Below, one piece after another: positions 27,312-41,272 of a stretch of DNA of 64,000 nucleotides. A program made the position numbers and the translations under genes. The stretch lies in contig NZ_CP006850.1 in assembly GCF_000523235.1 (NCBI RefSeq), positions 4,898,001-4,962,000 on the forward strand, given 5' to 3'. Position 1 is the stretch's first letter, and each line of letters starts with the position of its first letter. The DNA comes from Nocardia nova SH22a. GTDB lineage: Bacteria; Actinomycetota; Actinomycetes; Mycobacteriales; Mycobacteriaceae. Under the pieces are notes generated by a model. The model worked only from the letters and a program-made list of their open reading frames with translations. It was not told the origin of the DNA and did no database searches.

Positions 27312-28526
27312 TCAGCGACCGGCGGCCGCGCGCAGCTTGTCGGCGCGGTCGGTGCGCTCCCAGGGCAGGTCCACGTCGGTACGGCCGAAGTGACCGTAGG
27401 CGGCGGTCGGCGCGTAGATCGGCCGCAGCAGGTCCAGATCCCGGATGATCGCGCCCGGACGCAGGTCGAAGACCTCGCTGATCGCCTTGGAGATCTCCTG
27501 CGGATCCACCTTCTCGGTGCCGAAGGTCTCGACGAACAGACCCACCGGAGCGGCCTTGCCGATCGCGTAGGCGACCTGGACCTCGACCCGCTCGGCCAGA
27601 TCGGCGGCGACCACGTTCTTGGCGACCCAGCGCATGGCGTAGGCGGCCGAACGGTCCACCTTCGACGGGTCCTTACCGGAGAACGCGCCACCGCCGTGGC
27701 GGGCCATACCGCCGTAGGTGTCGACGATGATCTTGCGGCCGGTCAAACCGGCGTCACCCATCGGGCCACCGAGGACGAACTTGCCGGTCGGGTTGACCAG
27801 CAGCCGGATGTCGGAGGTGTCGAGCGGGTTGGGCAGTTCCAGATCGGCCAGCACCGCGTCGACGACCTTCTCCCGGATGTCGGGCGCGAGCAGGTTGTCC
27901 AGATCGATATCGGCCGCGTGCTGGGTCGACAGCACGACGGTGTCGAGGCGGACCGGACGATCACCGTCGTATTCGATGGTGACCTGGGTCTTGCCGTCGG
28001 GACGCAGATACGGCAGCACACCGGACTTGCGGACCTCGGTCAGCCGCCGCGACAGCCGATGCGCGAGCGCGATCGGCAGCGGCATCAGCTCGGGGGTCTC
28101 CTTGGTGGCGTAACCGAACATCAGGCCCTGGTCACCGGCGCCCTGACGCTCGATCTCGTCGTCGGAGCCGCCGACGCGGGCCTCGTGGGAATGATCGACA
28201 CCCTGGGCGATATCGGGCGACTGGGCACCGATGGCGACGTTCACGCCGCAGGACGCGCCGTCGAATCCCTTCGCCGAGGAGTCGTAACCGATCTCGAGCA
28301 CCTTCTCGCGCACGATGGTCGGGATGTCGGCGTAGGCCTCGGTGGTGACCTCACCGGCCACATGCACCTGGCCGGTGGTCACCAGGGTCTCGACCGCAAC
28401 CCGGCTGTGCGGATCCTGCGTGAGCAGAGCGTCGAGGATGGAATCGCTGATGGCATCACAGATCTTGTCCGGGTGACCCTCTGTGACGGACTCACTCGTG
28501 AATAGCCGGCTGCCGGACGTTGGCAC
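27312..28526 (-). CDS. metK: S-adenosylmethionine synthase
   Basis: A 404-residue MAT that makes SAM from methionine and ATP. Present are [20 protein letters not shown] (ATP site), [20 protein letters not shown] (the flexible loop region), the P-loop-like [19 protein letters not shown] and [20 protein letters not shown] 28526 follows a purine-rich GAGGGAGAGGGA. A 208-bp space separates it from coaBC; I looked there for SAM riboswitch consensus and saw none. Confidence 0.97.
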   Translation of the reverse strand: MPTSGSRLFTSESVTEGHPDKICDAISDSILDALLTQDPHSRVAVETLVTTGQVHVAGEVTTEAYADIPTIVREKVLEIGYDSSAKGFDGASCGVNVAIGAQSPDIAQGVDHSHEARVGGSDDEIERQGAGDQGLMFGYATKETPELMPLPIALAHRLSRRLTEVRKSGVLPYLRPDGKTQVTIEYDGDRPVRLDTVVLSTQHAADIDLDNLLAPDIREKVVDAVLADLELPNPLDTSDIRLLVNPTGKFVLGGPMGDAGLTGRKIIVDTYGGMARHGGGAFSGKDPSKVDRSAAYAMRWVAKNVVAADLAERVEVQVAYAIGKAAPVGLFVETFGTEKVDPQEISKAISEVFDLRPGAIIRDLDLLRPIYAPTAAYGHFGRTDVDLPWERTDRADKLRAAAGR

Positions 28527-28734
28527 AGTTGTTCCCTCTCCCTCAACGGGTTTTCGTGTCGGGATGCGACAGTAGCGGCATCACGTCACCGCACAACCCT
28601 TTACCTCAGACTATTCCAAACATTCCCACGAGTGGGCCGCACGTCGCGACCCGGGGTCGCGACGCCGGGCGCCGGAGCGCACCGTGACCGGTATCGGCAC
28701 AGGTCGGCGCCGGTCGACCGGAAACGATTGCGGC

Positions 28735-29952
28735 TCAGCGCAACAGCGGGCCCAGTGCGTCGAGGACCCGGCTCGCGAGCAATGCCTTGGAGCCGTGGTC
28801 GAGTGACTGTTCGGTGCCGTCGGCGCCGAGCAGCCAGCCGTCGTTGTTGTCGACCTCGAAGGCCTTGCCCTCTCCGACCGCGTTGACAACCAGCAGGTCA
28901 CAGCCCTTACGGGCCAGTTTCGCCCGTGCGTGGGTCAGGACGTCGCCGTGTTCGTCACCGGTCTCGGCGGCGAATCCGACGATCGCCAGCCCGGGCAGCT
29001 GCCCGTCGCGACGAGCCTGGACCAGTCCGGCCAGGATGTCGCGATTCTTCGTCAGCTCGATCGAATTCGGTTCGTGCGCACCCTTTTTGATTTTCGCGGC
29101 GGCGACGTTGGTGGGCCGGAAGTCGGCGACCGCGGCGGCCATGATGACCGCGTCCGCGCCGACGGCGTGCTTGTCGACCGCGGTGCCCATCTGCTCGGCG
29201 GTGGTCACCTGGACCACGTCCACCGACGCGGGCGGCTCGAGTCCGACGGTGTTGCCCGCGATCAAGGTGACCTGGGCGCCGCGCTGGGCGGCGACCCGCG
29301 CCATCGCGTACCCCTGCTTACCGGAACTGCGATTGCCGAGGAACCGCACCGGATCCATCGGTTCGCGGGTGCCCCCGGCGGAGATGACCACGCGCCTGCC
29401 CTCCAGATCCCGGGGCAGCGCATCGGCCCGCTCGAGCAGCAGGGAGGTCAGCGCGAAGATCTCTTCCGGCTCGGGCAACCGGCCCGGACCGGTGTCGGCG
29501 CCGGTGAGCCGCCCGGAGGCGGGTTCCATCACGGTGGCGCCGTGCGCGCGCAGCGTGGCGACATTGGCCTTCGTCGCCGGGTGCTCCCACATCTCGGTGT
29601 GCATGGCGGGTGCGAACACCACCGGACATCGTGCGGTGAGCAGCGTGGCGGTGAGCAGGTCGTCGGCGCGACCGGAGGCGGCGCGCGCCATCAGATCGGC
29701 CGTCGCGGGCGCGATGACCACCAGATCGGCCTCCTGGCCGATGCGCACATGCGGCACCTCGGGCACATCGGCGAACACTCCGGTGTTCACGGGATTGCCC
29801 GACAACGCCTCGAAGGTGGCCTTACCGACGAACTGCAGCGCGGACTCGGTGGGGATGACCCGGACGTCGTGCCCGGTCTCGGTGAACTTGCGTACCAGCG
29901 AGCACGCCTTGTAGGCGGCGATCCCGCCGCCCACGCCGACAACGATTCGCAT
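28735..29952 (-). CDS. coaBC: Bifunctional phosphopantothenoylcysteine decarboxylase / phosphopantothenate-cysteine ligase
   Basis: A 405-residue fusion for coenzyme A synthesis. The N-terminal flavoprotein decarboxylase has GVGGGIAAYKACSLVR, the PXMNXXMW-like region as APAMHTEMW and the Cys-containing substrate clamp. The C-terminal synthetase starts near residue 185 with VVISAGGTREPMDPVRFLGN and contains NRSSGKQGYAMA and the Lys-rich KIKKG. ATG 29952 has GAAGAGG upstream; a TTG three codons earlier is less likely. It lies between metK and rpoZ as in mycobacteria. Confidence 0.96.
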   Translation of the reverse strand: MRIVVGVGGGIAAYKACSLVRKFTETGHDVRVIPTESALQFVGKATFEALSGNPVNTGVFADVPEVPHVRIGQEADLVVIAPATADLMARAASGRADDLLTATLLTARCPVVFAPAMHTEMWEHPATKANVATLRAHGATVMEPASGRLTGADTGPGRLPEPEEIFALTSLLLERADALPRDLEGRRVVISAGGTREPMDPVRFLGNRSSGKQGYAMARVAAQRGAQVTLIAGNTVGLEPPASVDVVQVTTAEQMGTAVDKHAVGADAVIMAAAVADFRPTNVAAAKIKKGAHEPNSIELTKNRDILAGLVQARRDGQLPGLAIVGFAAETGDEHGDVLTHARAKLARKGCDLLVVNAVGEGKAFEVDNNDGWLLGADGTEQSLDHGSKALLASRVLDALGPLLR

Positions 29953-30021
29953 CTGAATCAAGCCTCTTCGGTCCGGTGGAGGTGGGCGGCGGCGGTGTTC
30001 ACGGACACCACTGCCGCAGGG

Positions 30022-30360
<339 letters not shown>

Positions 30361-30942
30361 TCATCTCGAATTTGTGCTAACGAACAACGATACCAACTGC
30401 TCACAGGCGGTGGTCACGTCGTCGTTCACGATCACTGTGTCGAACTCGTCACAGGCGGCGAGTTCGGTCCGCGCGGTGGCCAGTCGGCGCTCGATCACCT
30501 CGGGTGATTCGGTGCCGCGGCCGGTGAGCCGGGCGACGAGTTCGTCCCAGCTGGGCGGGGCCAGAAAGACCAGCAGGGCCTCGGGCATCGCCGCTCGCAC
30601 CGAGCGGGCGCCGACGAGGTCCACTTCCACGAGCACCGGTTTCCCGGCGGCCAGCGCCGCCCTCACCGGTGCGGCCGGGGTTCCCGACCGTTGCAGGCCG
30701 CCGTGGATGTCGGCCCATTCGAGCAGTTCGCCGTCTTCGATCATGGCGTCGAAGTCGGCACGGGTCACGAACCGGTAGTCACGGCCGTCGACCTCACCGG
30801 GCCGGGGGGCCCGGGTGGTGGCCGACACACTGAAAACCAGTTCCGGCAGTCGTTCCCGGACACAGCGGACCACGGTGGACTTGCCTACGGCCGAGGGGCC
30901 GACCAGTACAACCAGCCGACCCTTCTGAGTGTGTTCGACCAC
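30361..30942 (-). CDS. gmk: Guanylate kinase
   Basis: A 193-residue enzyme phosphorylating GMP to GDP. The P-loop is [13 protein letters not shown] near the start, GMP-binding residues are in [20 protein letters not shown] and the lid is [20 protein letters not shown] 30942 gives [15 protein letters not shown]; the gene is seven bases from the mihF stop, so they are co-transcribed. Confidence 0.97.
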   Translation of the reverse strand: MVEHTQKGRLVVLVGPSAVGKSTVVRCVRERLPELVFSVSATTRAPRPGEVDGRDYRFVTRADFDAMIEDGELLEWADIHGGLQRSGTPAAPVRAALAAGKPVLVEVDLVGARSVRAAMPEALLVFLAPPSWDELVARLTGRGTESPEVIERRLATARTELAACDEFDTVIVNDDVTTACEQLVSLFVSTNSR

Positions 30943-30949
30943 CCTCGGA

Positions 30950-31270
30950 TCAGGCTTCGAAGTCGAACTTCGCCAGCAGCGCCTTGCGCTGCCGGTCGCC
31001 CAGTCCCCGCAGGCGGCGGGTCGGCGCGATCTCCAGCTCGCTCATGATCTCGGCCGCCTTGACCTTGCCAACCTTGGGCAGGGCCTCCAGCAGCGCGGAT
31101 ACCTTCATCTTGCCGAGGACCTCGTCGGACTCGGCGTCCTTCAGGACCGTCTTCAGGTCAGTGCCGCCACGCTTCAAGCGCTCCTTGAGCTCTGCCCGAG
31201 CGCGGCGAGCGGCAGCCGCCTTCTCCAGAGCAGCGGCGCGCTGCTCGTCAGTCAGCTGGGGAAGGGCCAC
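30950..31270 (-). CDS. mihF: Actinobacterial integration host factor (mIHF)
   Basis: A 106-residue nucleoid protein of the actinobacterial IHF family, unrelated to proteobacterial IHF. Core segments are [37 protein letters not shown] and [13 protein letters not shown], the last two containing the helix-hairpin-helix/H2TH-like DNA contacts. It bends DNA and supports phage integration and nucleoid organisation. The GTG at 31270 has GGAGGA five bases upstream. First gene of mihF-gmk-rpoZ. Confidence 0.95.
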   Translation of the reverse strand: MALPQLTDEQRAAALEKAAAARRARAELKERLKRGGTDLKTVLKDAESDEVLGKMKVSALLEALPKVGKVKAAEIMSELEIAPTRRLRGLGDRQRKALLAKFDFEA

Positions 31271-31848
31271 GGTTCCTCCGTCTCATCGTTCATTGCTAGA
31301 TCTCCCGCCGGTAACCCGGCGGTCTCAGCGACCGTACCCACGCGGCTCGCCGATTGCGAACCCACCCCCCAGGTCAGCGCCCGATTCGGGCATCCGGCAC
31401 CCGGTTCCGGCCGGTCACGGGGCCGATTCCGGCCGACGGCCGCACCCCGGCCACCGGATCGCCCCACAGGCCCGTGGCCTGCGGTTTTACCGTACTCCCC
31501 GGGTTCATCGAGGTCACGAGGCCGACCCGATGCGACCGTAACCGACCCGTAATCACGCGACCTGGAACTTTCTGAAAATCATCCGCGTGTCGCGATTTTT
31601 TGCATCAGCGTGTCGCGCATTCGGGGCTTCCGGCGAGGCCGCCGCGGAACCCACGGGGCCATCGCAGGCATGCCCGTACGGCGCCCCGGAAGGGCCGCTG
31701 AGCCCGAAAAACACACGCGTGTAACTCATTCCCCGTACGGTCACGTCCGCGGAGCTCGCGCCGCGGACGGCGAAATCGAGCGCCGGGAGAAACGAACCGG
31801 TCGCCCGCCCGGGACGAAATGTCTCGGACAAGCGACCGGATTCGGGGT
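31271..31848. other. 578-bp gene-free region between pyrF and mihF
   Basis: No supported gene. It should hold the mihF promoter at the left and the 3' end of the pyr operon at the right. Visible structure: a direct repeat CATCCGCGTGTCGCG (31580-31594) and CATCAGCGTGTCGCG (31603-31617), a 6-T run between them (31596-31601), a 10-bp palindrome ACACGCGTGT (31713-31722), and a hairpin with arms GTCCGCGG / CCGCGGAC (31745-31768). In M. tuberculosis this position carries a PE/PPE pair, absent here. Confidence 0.6.
31745..31768 (-). terminator. Hairpin downstream of pyrF
   Basis: Arms GTCCGCGG / CCGCGGAC with an 8-nt loop, about 80 bases beyond the pyrF stop on the minus strand. There is no U-tract, so this is a weak candidate for the end of the pyr operon. 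Confidence 0.3.
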
Positions 31849-32673
31849 TCAGGACTGCAGGAAGGCGAACTCGTCGGCGAGTTTGTGCATCTTCGTGCGC
31901 ATCGCGGCGACCGACGGGCCGCTGCCGAGCAGTTCGCGCGAGACGTTCGGCACCACCGACGCGAAGTGCGGGGCGGGGATCAGCGCGCGGATGCTCTCCG
32001 CTCCCCCGCCCTGCGCGCCGACACCGGGCATGAGGATCGGCCCGTTGAGTTTGCTCACGTCGACCGGTTCGGTGACCGTCGCCCCGATCACGACGCCGAC
32101 CGAGCCGAATTCGGCCCCGGCGTTGCGGTCGGCGGCCTCGTCGATCATGGTCTGCGCGACCGTGCGGCCGTCCGCGGCGGTACTGCGCTGGAGCACGGCG
32201 GCCTCCGGATTGGAGGTGGCGGCCAGCACGAAGACGCCGCGACCGGCGGCCTGCGCGGATTCGAACGCCGGGTCCAGCGCGCCGAATCCGAGATACGGCG
32301 ACACCGTCACCGCGTCGCTGGCCAACGGGCCGTCACCGAGCCAGGCGCGGGCGTAGGCGGCCATCGTCGAGCCGATGTCACCGCGCTTGGCGTCGGCCAG
32401 CACCAGCGTCCCGGCCGAGCGCAGCGCGGTGATGGTGTCCTCGAGGACGACGATTCCGCCGGAGCCGTACTCCTCGAAGAAGGCCACCTGCGGCTTCACC
32501 AGCGCCACCCGGCCCGCGAACACCTCGACGCAGATGTCGGCGAACCGTTTCAGGCCCTCGATATCGGTGCCGAGGCCCCAGTCGCGCAGCAGCTGCGGAT
32601 GCGGGTCGATTCCGGCGCACAGCGGGCCGAGTCCGGCCATCGCCGCCGCCAGGCGCGCACCGAACGGTGTCAC
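31849..32673 (-). CDS. pyrF: Orotidine 5'-phosphate decarboxylase
   Basis: A 274-residue class of OMP decarboxylase (PyrF type 2, as in mycobacteria). Catalytic residues lie in LADAKRGDIGSTM, with substrate-binding CAGIDPH near the start and ILMPGVGAQGG for the phosphate. It makes UMP, the last step of the pathway encoded upstream. Its GTG overlaps the stop of the preceding 119-residue ORF by four bases (GTGA). Last gene of the pyr operon. Confidence 0.95.
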   Translation of the reverse strand: MTPFGARLAAAMAGLGPLCAGIDPHPQLLRDWGLGTDIEGLKRFADICVEVFAGRVALVKPQVAFFEEYGSGGIVVLEDTITALRSAGTLVLADAKRGDIGSTMAAYARAWLGDGPLASDAVTVSPYLGFGALDPAFESAQAAGRGVFVLAATSNPEAAVLQRSTAADGRTVAQTMIDEAADRNAGAEFGSVGVVIGATVTEPVDVSKLNGPILMPGVGAQGGGAESIRALIPAPHFASVVPNVSRELLGSGPSVAAMRTKMHKLADEFAFLQS

Positions 32674-33029
32674 CTGGCCGCCCCGGCCCCGGCCAGTTCC
32701 TCGCCGGTGTGCGCCGGTGGGGTGGTCGCGGCCTCGGGCTCGCCGTCCGGCTCGGCGGCAGCCAGGACCTCGTCGGCCCGGGCCAGCACCTCGTCCGCGC
32801 GGGCCAGCAGGGCGTCGGTCAGCGCATCCGCGTCGAGATCACCCGGAGCGGGTTTGCGCCCGATCGGCGGAATCGCCCGGAATCCCACCGTGCTGTAACC
32901 GCCGACATTGCGCATCCGCCGGATGTCGCCGCCGCCCGCGGGCACGACCTCACCCGCGCCTCGTGTCCGCCGTGCCGTCCGGCCCGCCCCTGGGGGCCGG
33001 GCACCCGCACCGAAACCGATGGCTCCCAC
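32670..33029 (-). CDS. Small protein of unknown function embedded in the pyr operon
   Basis: A 119-residue frame between carB and pyrF. It starts with GTG three bases after the carB stop and its TGA overlaps the pyrF GTG by four bases, so it looks translationally coupled on the downstream side. Residues 1-35 are Gly/Arg/Ala rich; the middle holds GGYSTVGFRAIPPIGRKPAPGD; residues 68-92 contain a near-repeat LLARADEVLARADEVLAAAE, which should be helical. I recognise no family. M. tuberculosis has nothing here in my memory. The tight overlaps argue that it is translated, though the composition is low complexity. Confidence 0.55.
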   Translation of the reverse strand: MGAIGFGAGARPPGAGRTARRTRGAGEVVPAGGGDIRRMRNVGGYSTVGFRAIPPIGRKPAPGDLDADALTDALLARADEVLARADEVLAAAEPDGEPEAATTPPAHTGEELAGAGAAR

Positions 33030-33032
33030 CGT

Positions 33033-37512
<4,480 letters not shown>

Positions 37513-37516
<4 letters not shown>

Positions 37517-38037
37517 TCGTTCACCTCGTCCTCTGTCGCCGTGCCGGACGTCCCGGCCCCGGATACGGCCGTCCAGGCCGGATATACCGTCTTGTCGTCG
37601 CCGCGGAACCCGGTGTCCACCTCGGTTCCGGTCGGCAGTTTCCAGCGAATGACCAGCACACCATTGTCGGTCATCACCTTGCCCGCGTGGCCGCGTTCGG
37701 TGCGCACGGCGGTGATGGACTCCTGCGGAATCCAGATCACCTCCGCACCGTCGCGTTCCAGCAGGATCCCGCGTTCGAAGCGGGTCAGCTCGGCCGTGGC
37801 GCGGAAACCCAGGTCCCCGACCACGATCCGGTTCTGCCAGCTCGGCGCGAGCGTGGTCCCCGTGTAGAGACCCGTGGTCGGTTCCAGGACCTGCGCGCCC
37901 AGATCCGCGGGCACCCCGGGCAGCTCGCCCACCGAGGACGCCTGCTTGCGGGCCCGCTTCACCCATGACCGGTACATCAGCCACAGCAGCAGAGCGAACA
38001 GCGCCGCCAGGCCGATCACCCACAGCACTCGTTCCAT
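37513..38037 (-). CDS. Rv1382-like membrane protein of the pyr operon
   Basis: A 174-residue protein with one N-terminal membrane helix ([19 protein letters not shown]) and a soluble domain on the far side with a PH-like beta pattern ([20 protein letters not shown]). It shares the position of Rv1382 in M. tuberculosis: its ATG overlaps the pyrC stop by one base and its stop overlaps carA by four. Function is unknown; conservation of its place suggests a role in or dependence on pyrimidine expression. Confidence 0.8.
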
Positions 38038-39377
38038 TACGACCCCACTCTCCCCGCCCGTGCGGTGTCCGGCTTCCCGTCACGGGCGGTGATCCGCCCG
38101 CGCAGCACAGTGGCGGCGACCCGCGCCGGCAGCGTCATCGCCTCGTAGGGGGTGTTGTCGGAGATGCTGGCCAGCTCCCGGCCGCGCACCGTCCAGGACA
38201 CGTCGGGATCCACCAGCGTGAGGTTCCCGGGCTCGCCGACCGCGATGGGCCTGCCCTGATCGTCGAGTCCGGCGATGCGGGCCGGGTTCTCGCTCATCAC
38301 CCGGGCCACGCCGCGCCAGTCGAGCAGGCCCGGGGCCACCAGGGTCTGTACGACGATCGACAGCGCCGTCTCCAGTCCGAGCATGCCCGGCCGCGCCGCG
38401 GCGAACTCGCAGCACTTCTCCTGTTCGGCATGCGGCGCGTGATCGGTGGCGACGCAGTCGATCACACCCTCGGCGATCGCCCGGCGCAGCGCCTGCGCGT
38501 CACTGTCCTCGCGCAGCGGGGGGTTCACCTTGTTGACCGCGTCGTAGGTCTCGAGCCGGGAGTCGTCGAGCAGCAGATGGTGCGGGGTCACCTCGGCGGT
38601 GATCGAAATCCCCTGCCCTTTGGCCCATTTCACCAGTTCGACGGTTCCGGCGGTGGAGGCGTGGCAGATGTGGACGCGGGCGCCGGCGTCGCGAGCCAGC
38701 AGGGCGTCGCGGGCCACGATCGACTCCTCGGCCGCGCGCGGCCAGCCCGCCAGGCCCAGCCGGGACGCGGTCGGGCCCTCGTGCGCGATCGCGCCCTCGG
38801 TCAGCCGCGGTTCCTCGGCGTGCTGGGCGATGAGCACATCGAGGGATTTCGCGTATTCCAGCGCCCGGCGCATGATCAGCGGGTCGTAGACGCATTTGCC
38901 GTCGTCGGAGAAGATCCGGACACGGGCGTCGCCCGCGGCCATGGTGCCCATCTCCGCTAGTTGCTTTCCGTTCAGCCCCACCGTCACCGCGCCGACCGGG
39001 TGGACGTCGACCAGGCCGACCTCCTGCCCGCGCCGCCACACGTGATCGGTGACCACCGCGGTATCGGCGACCGGATCGGTGTTGGCCATCGCGAACACCG
39101 CGGTGTACCCGCCCAATGCCGCCGCGGCCGAACCGGTTTCGATGGTCTCGGTGTCCTCGCGGCCCGGTTCGCGCAGATGGGTGTGCAGATCGACGAAGCC
39201 CGGCAGCAGGATCCGGCCGTTCCCGTCGAGCACCTCGGCGTCGTCGGCGACCGGGACCCCGTCGACGGCGCCGGGGTCCCCGGCGCCCAGCGCGACGATG
39301 AGACCGTCCCGCACCAGCACGTCGACGGGCTCGCCCTCGCCGTAGGGACGCACACCCCGGATGACCAGATCGCTCAC
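38037..39377 (-). CDS. pyrC: Dihydroorotase
   Basis: A 446-residue type I dihydroorotase of the amidohydrolase superfamily, closing carbamoyl-aspartate to dihydroorotate. The metal motif [13 protein letters not shown] is at residues about 60-72, later metal His residues are in [12 protein letters not shown] and [11 protein letters not shown], and the catalytic Asp is in [16 protein letters not shown] 39377 gives [15 protein letters not shown]. The start overlaps the stop of the 35-residue ORF by four bases (GTGA), with AAGGTGAGGG just upstream. Confidence 0.96.
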   Translation of the reverse strand: MSDLVIRGVRPYGEGEPVDVLVRDGLIVALGAGDPGAVDGVPVADDAEVLDGNGRILLPGFVDLHTHLREPGREDTETIETGSAAAALGGYTAVFAMANTDPVADTAVVTDHVWRRGQEVGLVDVHPVGAVTVGLNGKQLAEMGTMAAGDARVRIFSDDGKCVYDPLIMRRALEYAKSLDVLIAQHAEEPRLTEGAIAHEGPTASRLGLAGWPRAAEESIVARDALLARDAGARVHICHASTAGTVELVKWAKGQGISITAEVTPHHLLLDDSRLETYDAVNKVNPPLREDSDAQALRRAIAEGVIDCVATDHAPHAEQEKCCEFAAARPGMLGLETALSIVVQTLVAPGLLDWRGVARVMSENPARIAGLDDQGRPIAVGEPGNLTLVDPDVSWTVRGRELASISDNTPYEAMTLPARVAATVLRGRITARDGKPDTARAGRVGS

Positions 39378-39481
39378 GCGCCCTCACCTTCCCGATCGAA
39401 ATCAGCACTCATGCCGTGCCCCTGCGCATGGGGCGCCCGCGTGGTCACGCGAGCTGCCGCCTCCGGCCCGGTTCCGCTCAT
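39374..39481 (-). CDS. Candidate 35-residue smORF between pyrB and pyrC
   Basis: An ATG at 39481 overlaps the pyrB stop (ATGA) and the frame ends in a TGA that overlaps the pyrC GTG (GTGA), so the small frame exactly bridges the two genes. The product is [20 protein letters not shown] plus 15 more residues ending in FDREGEGA. It is hydrophilic with no known family. Either it is a real coupled microprotein, or it is a translated spacer that carries ribosomes from pyrB to pyrC. No ribosome binding site of its own is clear. Confidence 0.45.
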   Translation of the reverse strand: MSGTGPEAAARVTTRAPHAQGHGMSADFDREGEGA

Positions 39482-40443
39482 GCGACGGCCTCCCCCGCGC
39501 CGACCAGCAGCCGGAACAGCACCGCCATCCGCATGTGCACGCCGTTGGTGACCTGCTGCAGAACCGCGGCGCGCGGTGAATCCGCCACGGCCGCAGAGAT
39601 TTCCATACCGCGCAGCATCGGCCCCGGATGCAGGACCACGGCCTGCTCGTCGAGCAGTGCCATGCGCCGCTCGTTGAGTCCGTAGGCGATGGAGTATTCG
39701 CGAGCCGACGGGAAGAATCCGCCGTTCATCCGCTCGGCCTGCACCCGCAGCATCATCACCGCGTCGGCGCCGGGCAGCGCCGCGTCCAGCGAATGCGAGA
39801 CCTGCACCGGCCACTGCTCGACCCCCACCGGCAGCAGCGTCCGCGGCGCCACCAGCACCACCTCGGCGCCGAGGATGTCGAGCAGGAACGCGTTCGAGCG
39901 CGCGACGCGGCTGTGCAGGATGTCGCCGACGATCACGATGCGCTTGCCCGCGAGATCACCCAGCCGCTGGCGCAGCGTCAGCGCGTCCAGCAGCGCCTGG
40001 GTGGGATGTTCGTGCATACCGTCACCGGCGTTGATCACCGCCGGACCGGTCCCCGTGTACCCGCCCGCCCCGGCGTCCAGCTCACCGAACCAGCGCGCGA
40101 TCTGATGGGCCGCGCCCGAGGCCGGATGCCGCACGATCAGCGCGTCGGCACCGGCGGCGTGCAGCGTCAGCGCGGTGTCGCGCAGTGATTCGCCCTTCGA
40201 CACCGAGGAACTCGACGCGCTCACGTTGATGACGTCGGCGCTCATCCATTTGCCCGCGACCTCGAACGAGACCCGGGTGCGGGTGGAGTTCTCGAAGAAC
40301 ACCGTCATCACGGTGCGCCCGCGCAGCGTCGGCAGTTTGCGCACCTCGCGGCCGAGCAGGGCCTGTTCGAAACGCTGGGCGTCGTCGAGCAGTTCGGTGG
40401 CGGTGGCGCGGTCCAGATCGGTGACCGACAGCAGATGCCTCAC
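39478..40443 (-). CDS. pyrB: Aspartate carbamoyltransferase, catalytic chain
   Basis: A 321-residue ATCase. The carbamoyl-phosphate loop [13 protein letters not shown] is at residues about 50-62; the 80s loop Ser/Lys lies in [25 protein letters not shown] follows. The aspartate-domain residues are in [12 protein letters not shown] and LHPGPMLRG. No regulatory chain gene is present, as usual in actinobacteria. Its GTG overlaps the pyrR stop by four bases. Confidence 0.97.
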   Translation of the reverse strand: MRHLLSVTDLDRATATELLDDAQRFEQALLGREVRKLPTLRGRTVMTVFFENSTRTRVSFEVAGKWMSADVINVSASSSSVSKGESLRDTALTLHAAGADALIVRHPASGAAHQIARWFGELDAGAGGYTGTGPAVINAGDGMHEHPTQALLDALTLRQRLGDLAGKRIVIVGDILHSRVARSNAFLLDILGAEVVLVAPRTLLPVGVEQWPVQVSHSLDAALPGADAVMMLRVQAERMNGGFFPSAREYSIAYGLNERRMALLDEQAVVLHPGPMLRGMEISAAVADSPRAAVLQQVTNGVHMRMAVLFRLLVGAGEAVA

Positions 40444-41075
40444 CGCTGCTCCTCCTGATGTAGATAGACCCCGTCGCGTCCGTCGTGCTCGGTCAGCAGC
40501 ACGGAGACGTCCTCGCTCCGGGAGGTGGGCACGTTCTTGCCGACGTAGTCGGCGCGGATGGGCAGTTCGCGATGTCCCCGGTCGACCAGTACCGCGAGCT
40601 GCACCGCGCGCGGCCGTCCCAGATCCCGCAGCCCGTCCAGTGCCGAGCGCACGCTGCGCCCGGAGAACAGCACATCGTCGACGAGGACGACGAGCGCGTC
40701 GTCGATACCGCCCTCGGGCACCGACGTCCGCTCCAGCGGCCGGTGCGGGCGATTGCGCAGATCGTCGCGGTAGAGCGTGATGTCCAGGGATCCGAGTGCG
40801 GGTCGCACGCCGCTGAACTCCTCGATCCGGTCGGTGAGGCGCGCGGCGAGGGTGGTGCCGCGGGTGGGGATCCCGATGAGAACGACGCGCGGCGCACCGG
40901 CATCGGCGGAATCCAGCGCGGTCTTCTCGATGATCTGATGCGCCATGCGCGCGATCGTGCGGCCGACATCGGAGGACGACAGCAACTCGCGCCCGGCCTG
41001 CACCCAGTCCGGGTCGTGCCGCTGCGAATATTCGGCAGCACTCGACCTGGCGGCCCGGTCTTCGGGCACAGCCAT
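40440..41075 (-). CDS. pyrR: Bifunctional pyr operon regulator / uracil phosphoribosyltransferase PyrR
   Basis: A 211-residue PRT-fold RNA-binding regulator. The PRPP loop is [20 protein letters not shown], and the RNA-binding and UMP-binding residues lie in [13 protein letters not shown] and DITLYRDDL. The first 20 residues form an extra tail over the Bacillus protein. ATG 41075 has a near-perfect Shine-Dalgarno AAGGAGGT at 41080-41087. A hairpin matching the PyrR-binding loop lies immediately upstream of it, so PyrR-UMP probably blocks its own translation and that of the coupled operon. First gene of the pyr operon. Confidence 0.96.
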   Translation of the reverse strand: MAVPEDRAARSSAAEYSQRHDPDWVQAGRELLSSSDVGRTIARMAHQIIEKTALDSADAGAPRVVLIGIPTRGTTLAARLTDRIEEFSGVRPALGSLDITLYRDDLRNRPHRPLERTSVPEGGIDDALVVLVDDVLFSGRSVRSALDGLRDLGRPRAVQLAVLVDRGHRELPIRADYVGKNVPTSRSEDVSVLLTEHDGRDGVYLHQEEQR

Positions 41076-41089
41076 GCCGACCTCCTTCC

Positions 41090-41105
41090 CCGCCTCACCG
41101 GACGG
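41090..41105 (-). promoter_or_regulatory. PyrR-binding loop in the pyr leader RNA
   Basis: On the minus strand CCGTCCGGTGAGGCGG folds into a 5-bp stem with a CGGUGA hexaloop. It contains TCCGGTGAGGC, which fits the PyrR-binding-loop consensus UCCNGNGAGGY at every fixed base. It lies three bases before the Shine-Dalgarno of pyrR, the arrangement reported for translational repression in M. smegmatis. Confidence 0.72.
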
Positions 41106-41272
41106 TCCGTTAAAGGATGTCTTGTCGATGGCAGAGCCTAGCAGCGCCGCCCGGCGCTCCCGGCGGCGGGGGTCCGGCTGTGAGCGCCACCACCTGCACG
41201 GATGTCCGAGCATGACCGCCGCGGAGGTCCCGATGACCGAGCTCTTTCATACACCGTAAACCGAAATGTGCG

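Noticed and set aside
28527..28734. Possible SAM riboswitch before metK
   Set aside because: No SAM-I, SAM-II or SAM-IV conserved core was recognised; only purine-rich ribosome-binding sequence is clear.
31553..31831. A 92-codon minus-strand frame between pyrF and mihF
   Set aside because: Composition is random-looking, it runs through the repeats and hairpin, and it has no ribosome binding site.
37517..38083. N-terminal extension of CarA
   Set aside because: The extra 189 codons are a shadow of the Rv1382-like membrane protein gene; the ATGA overlap at 37513-37516 marks the real start.
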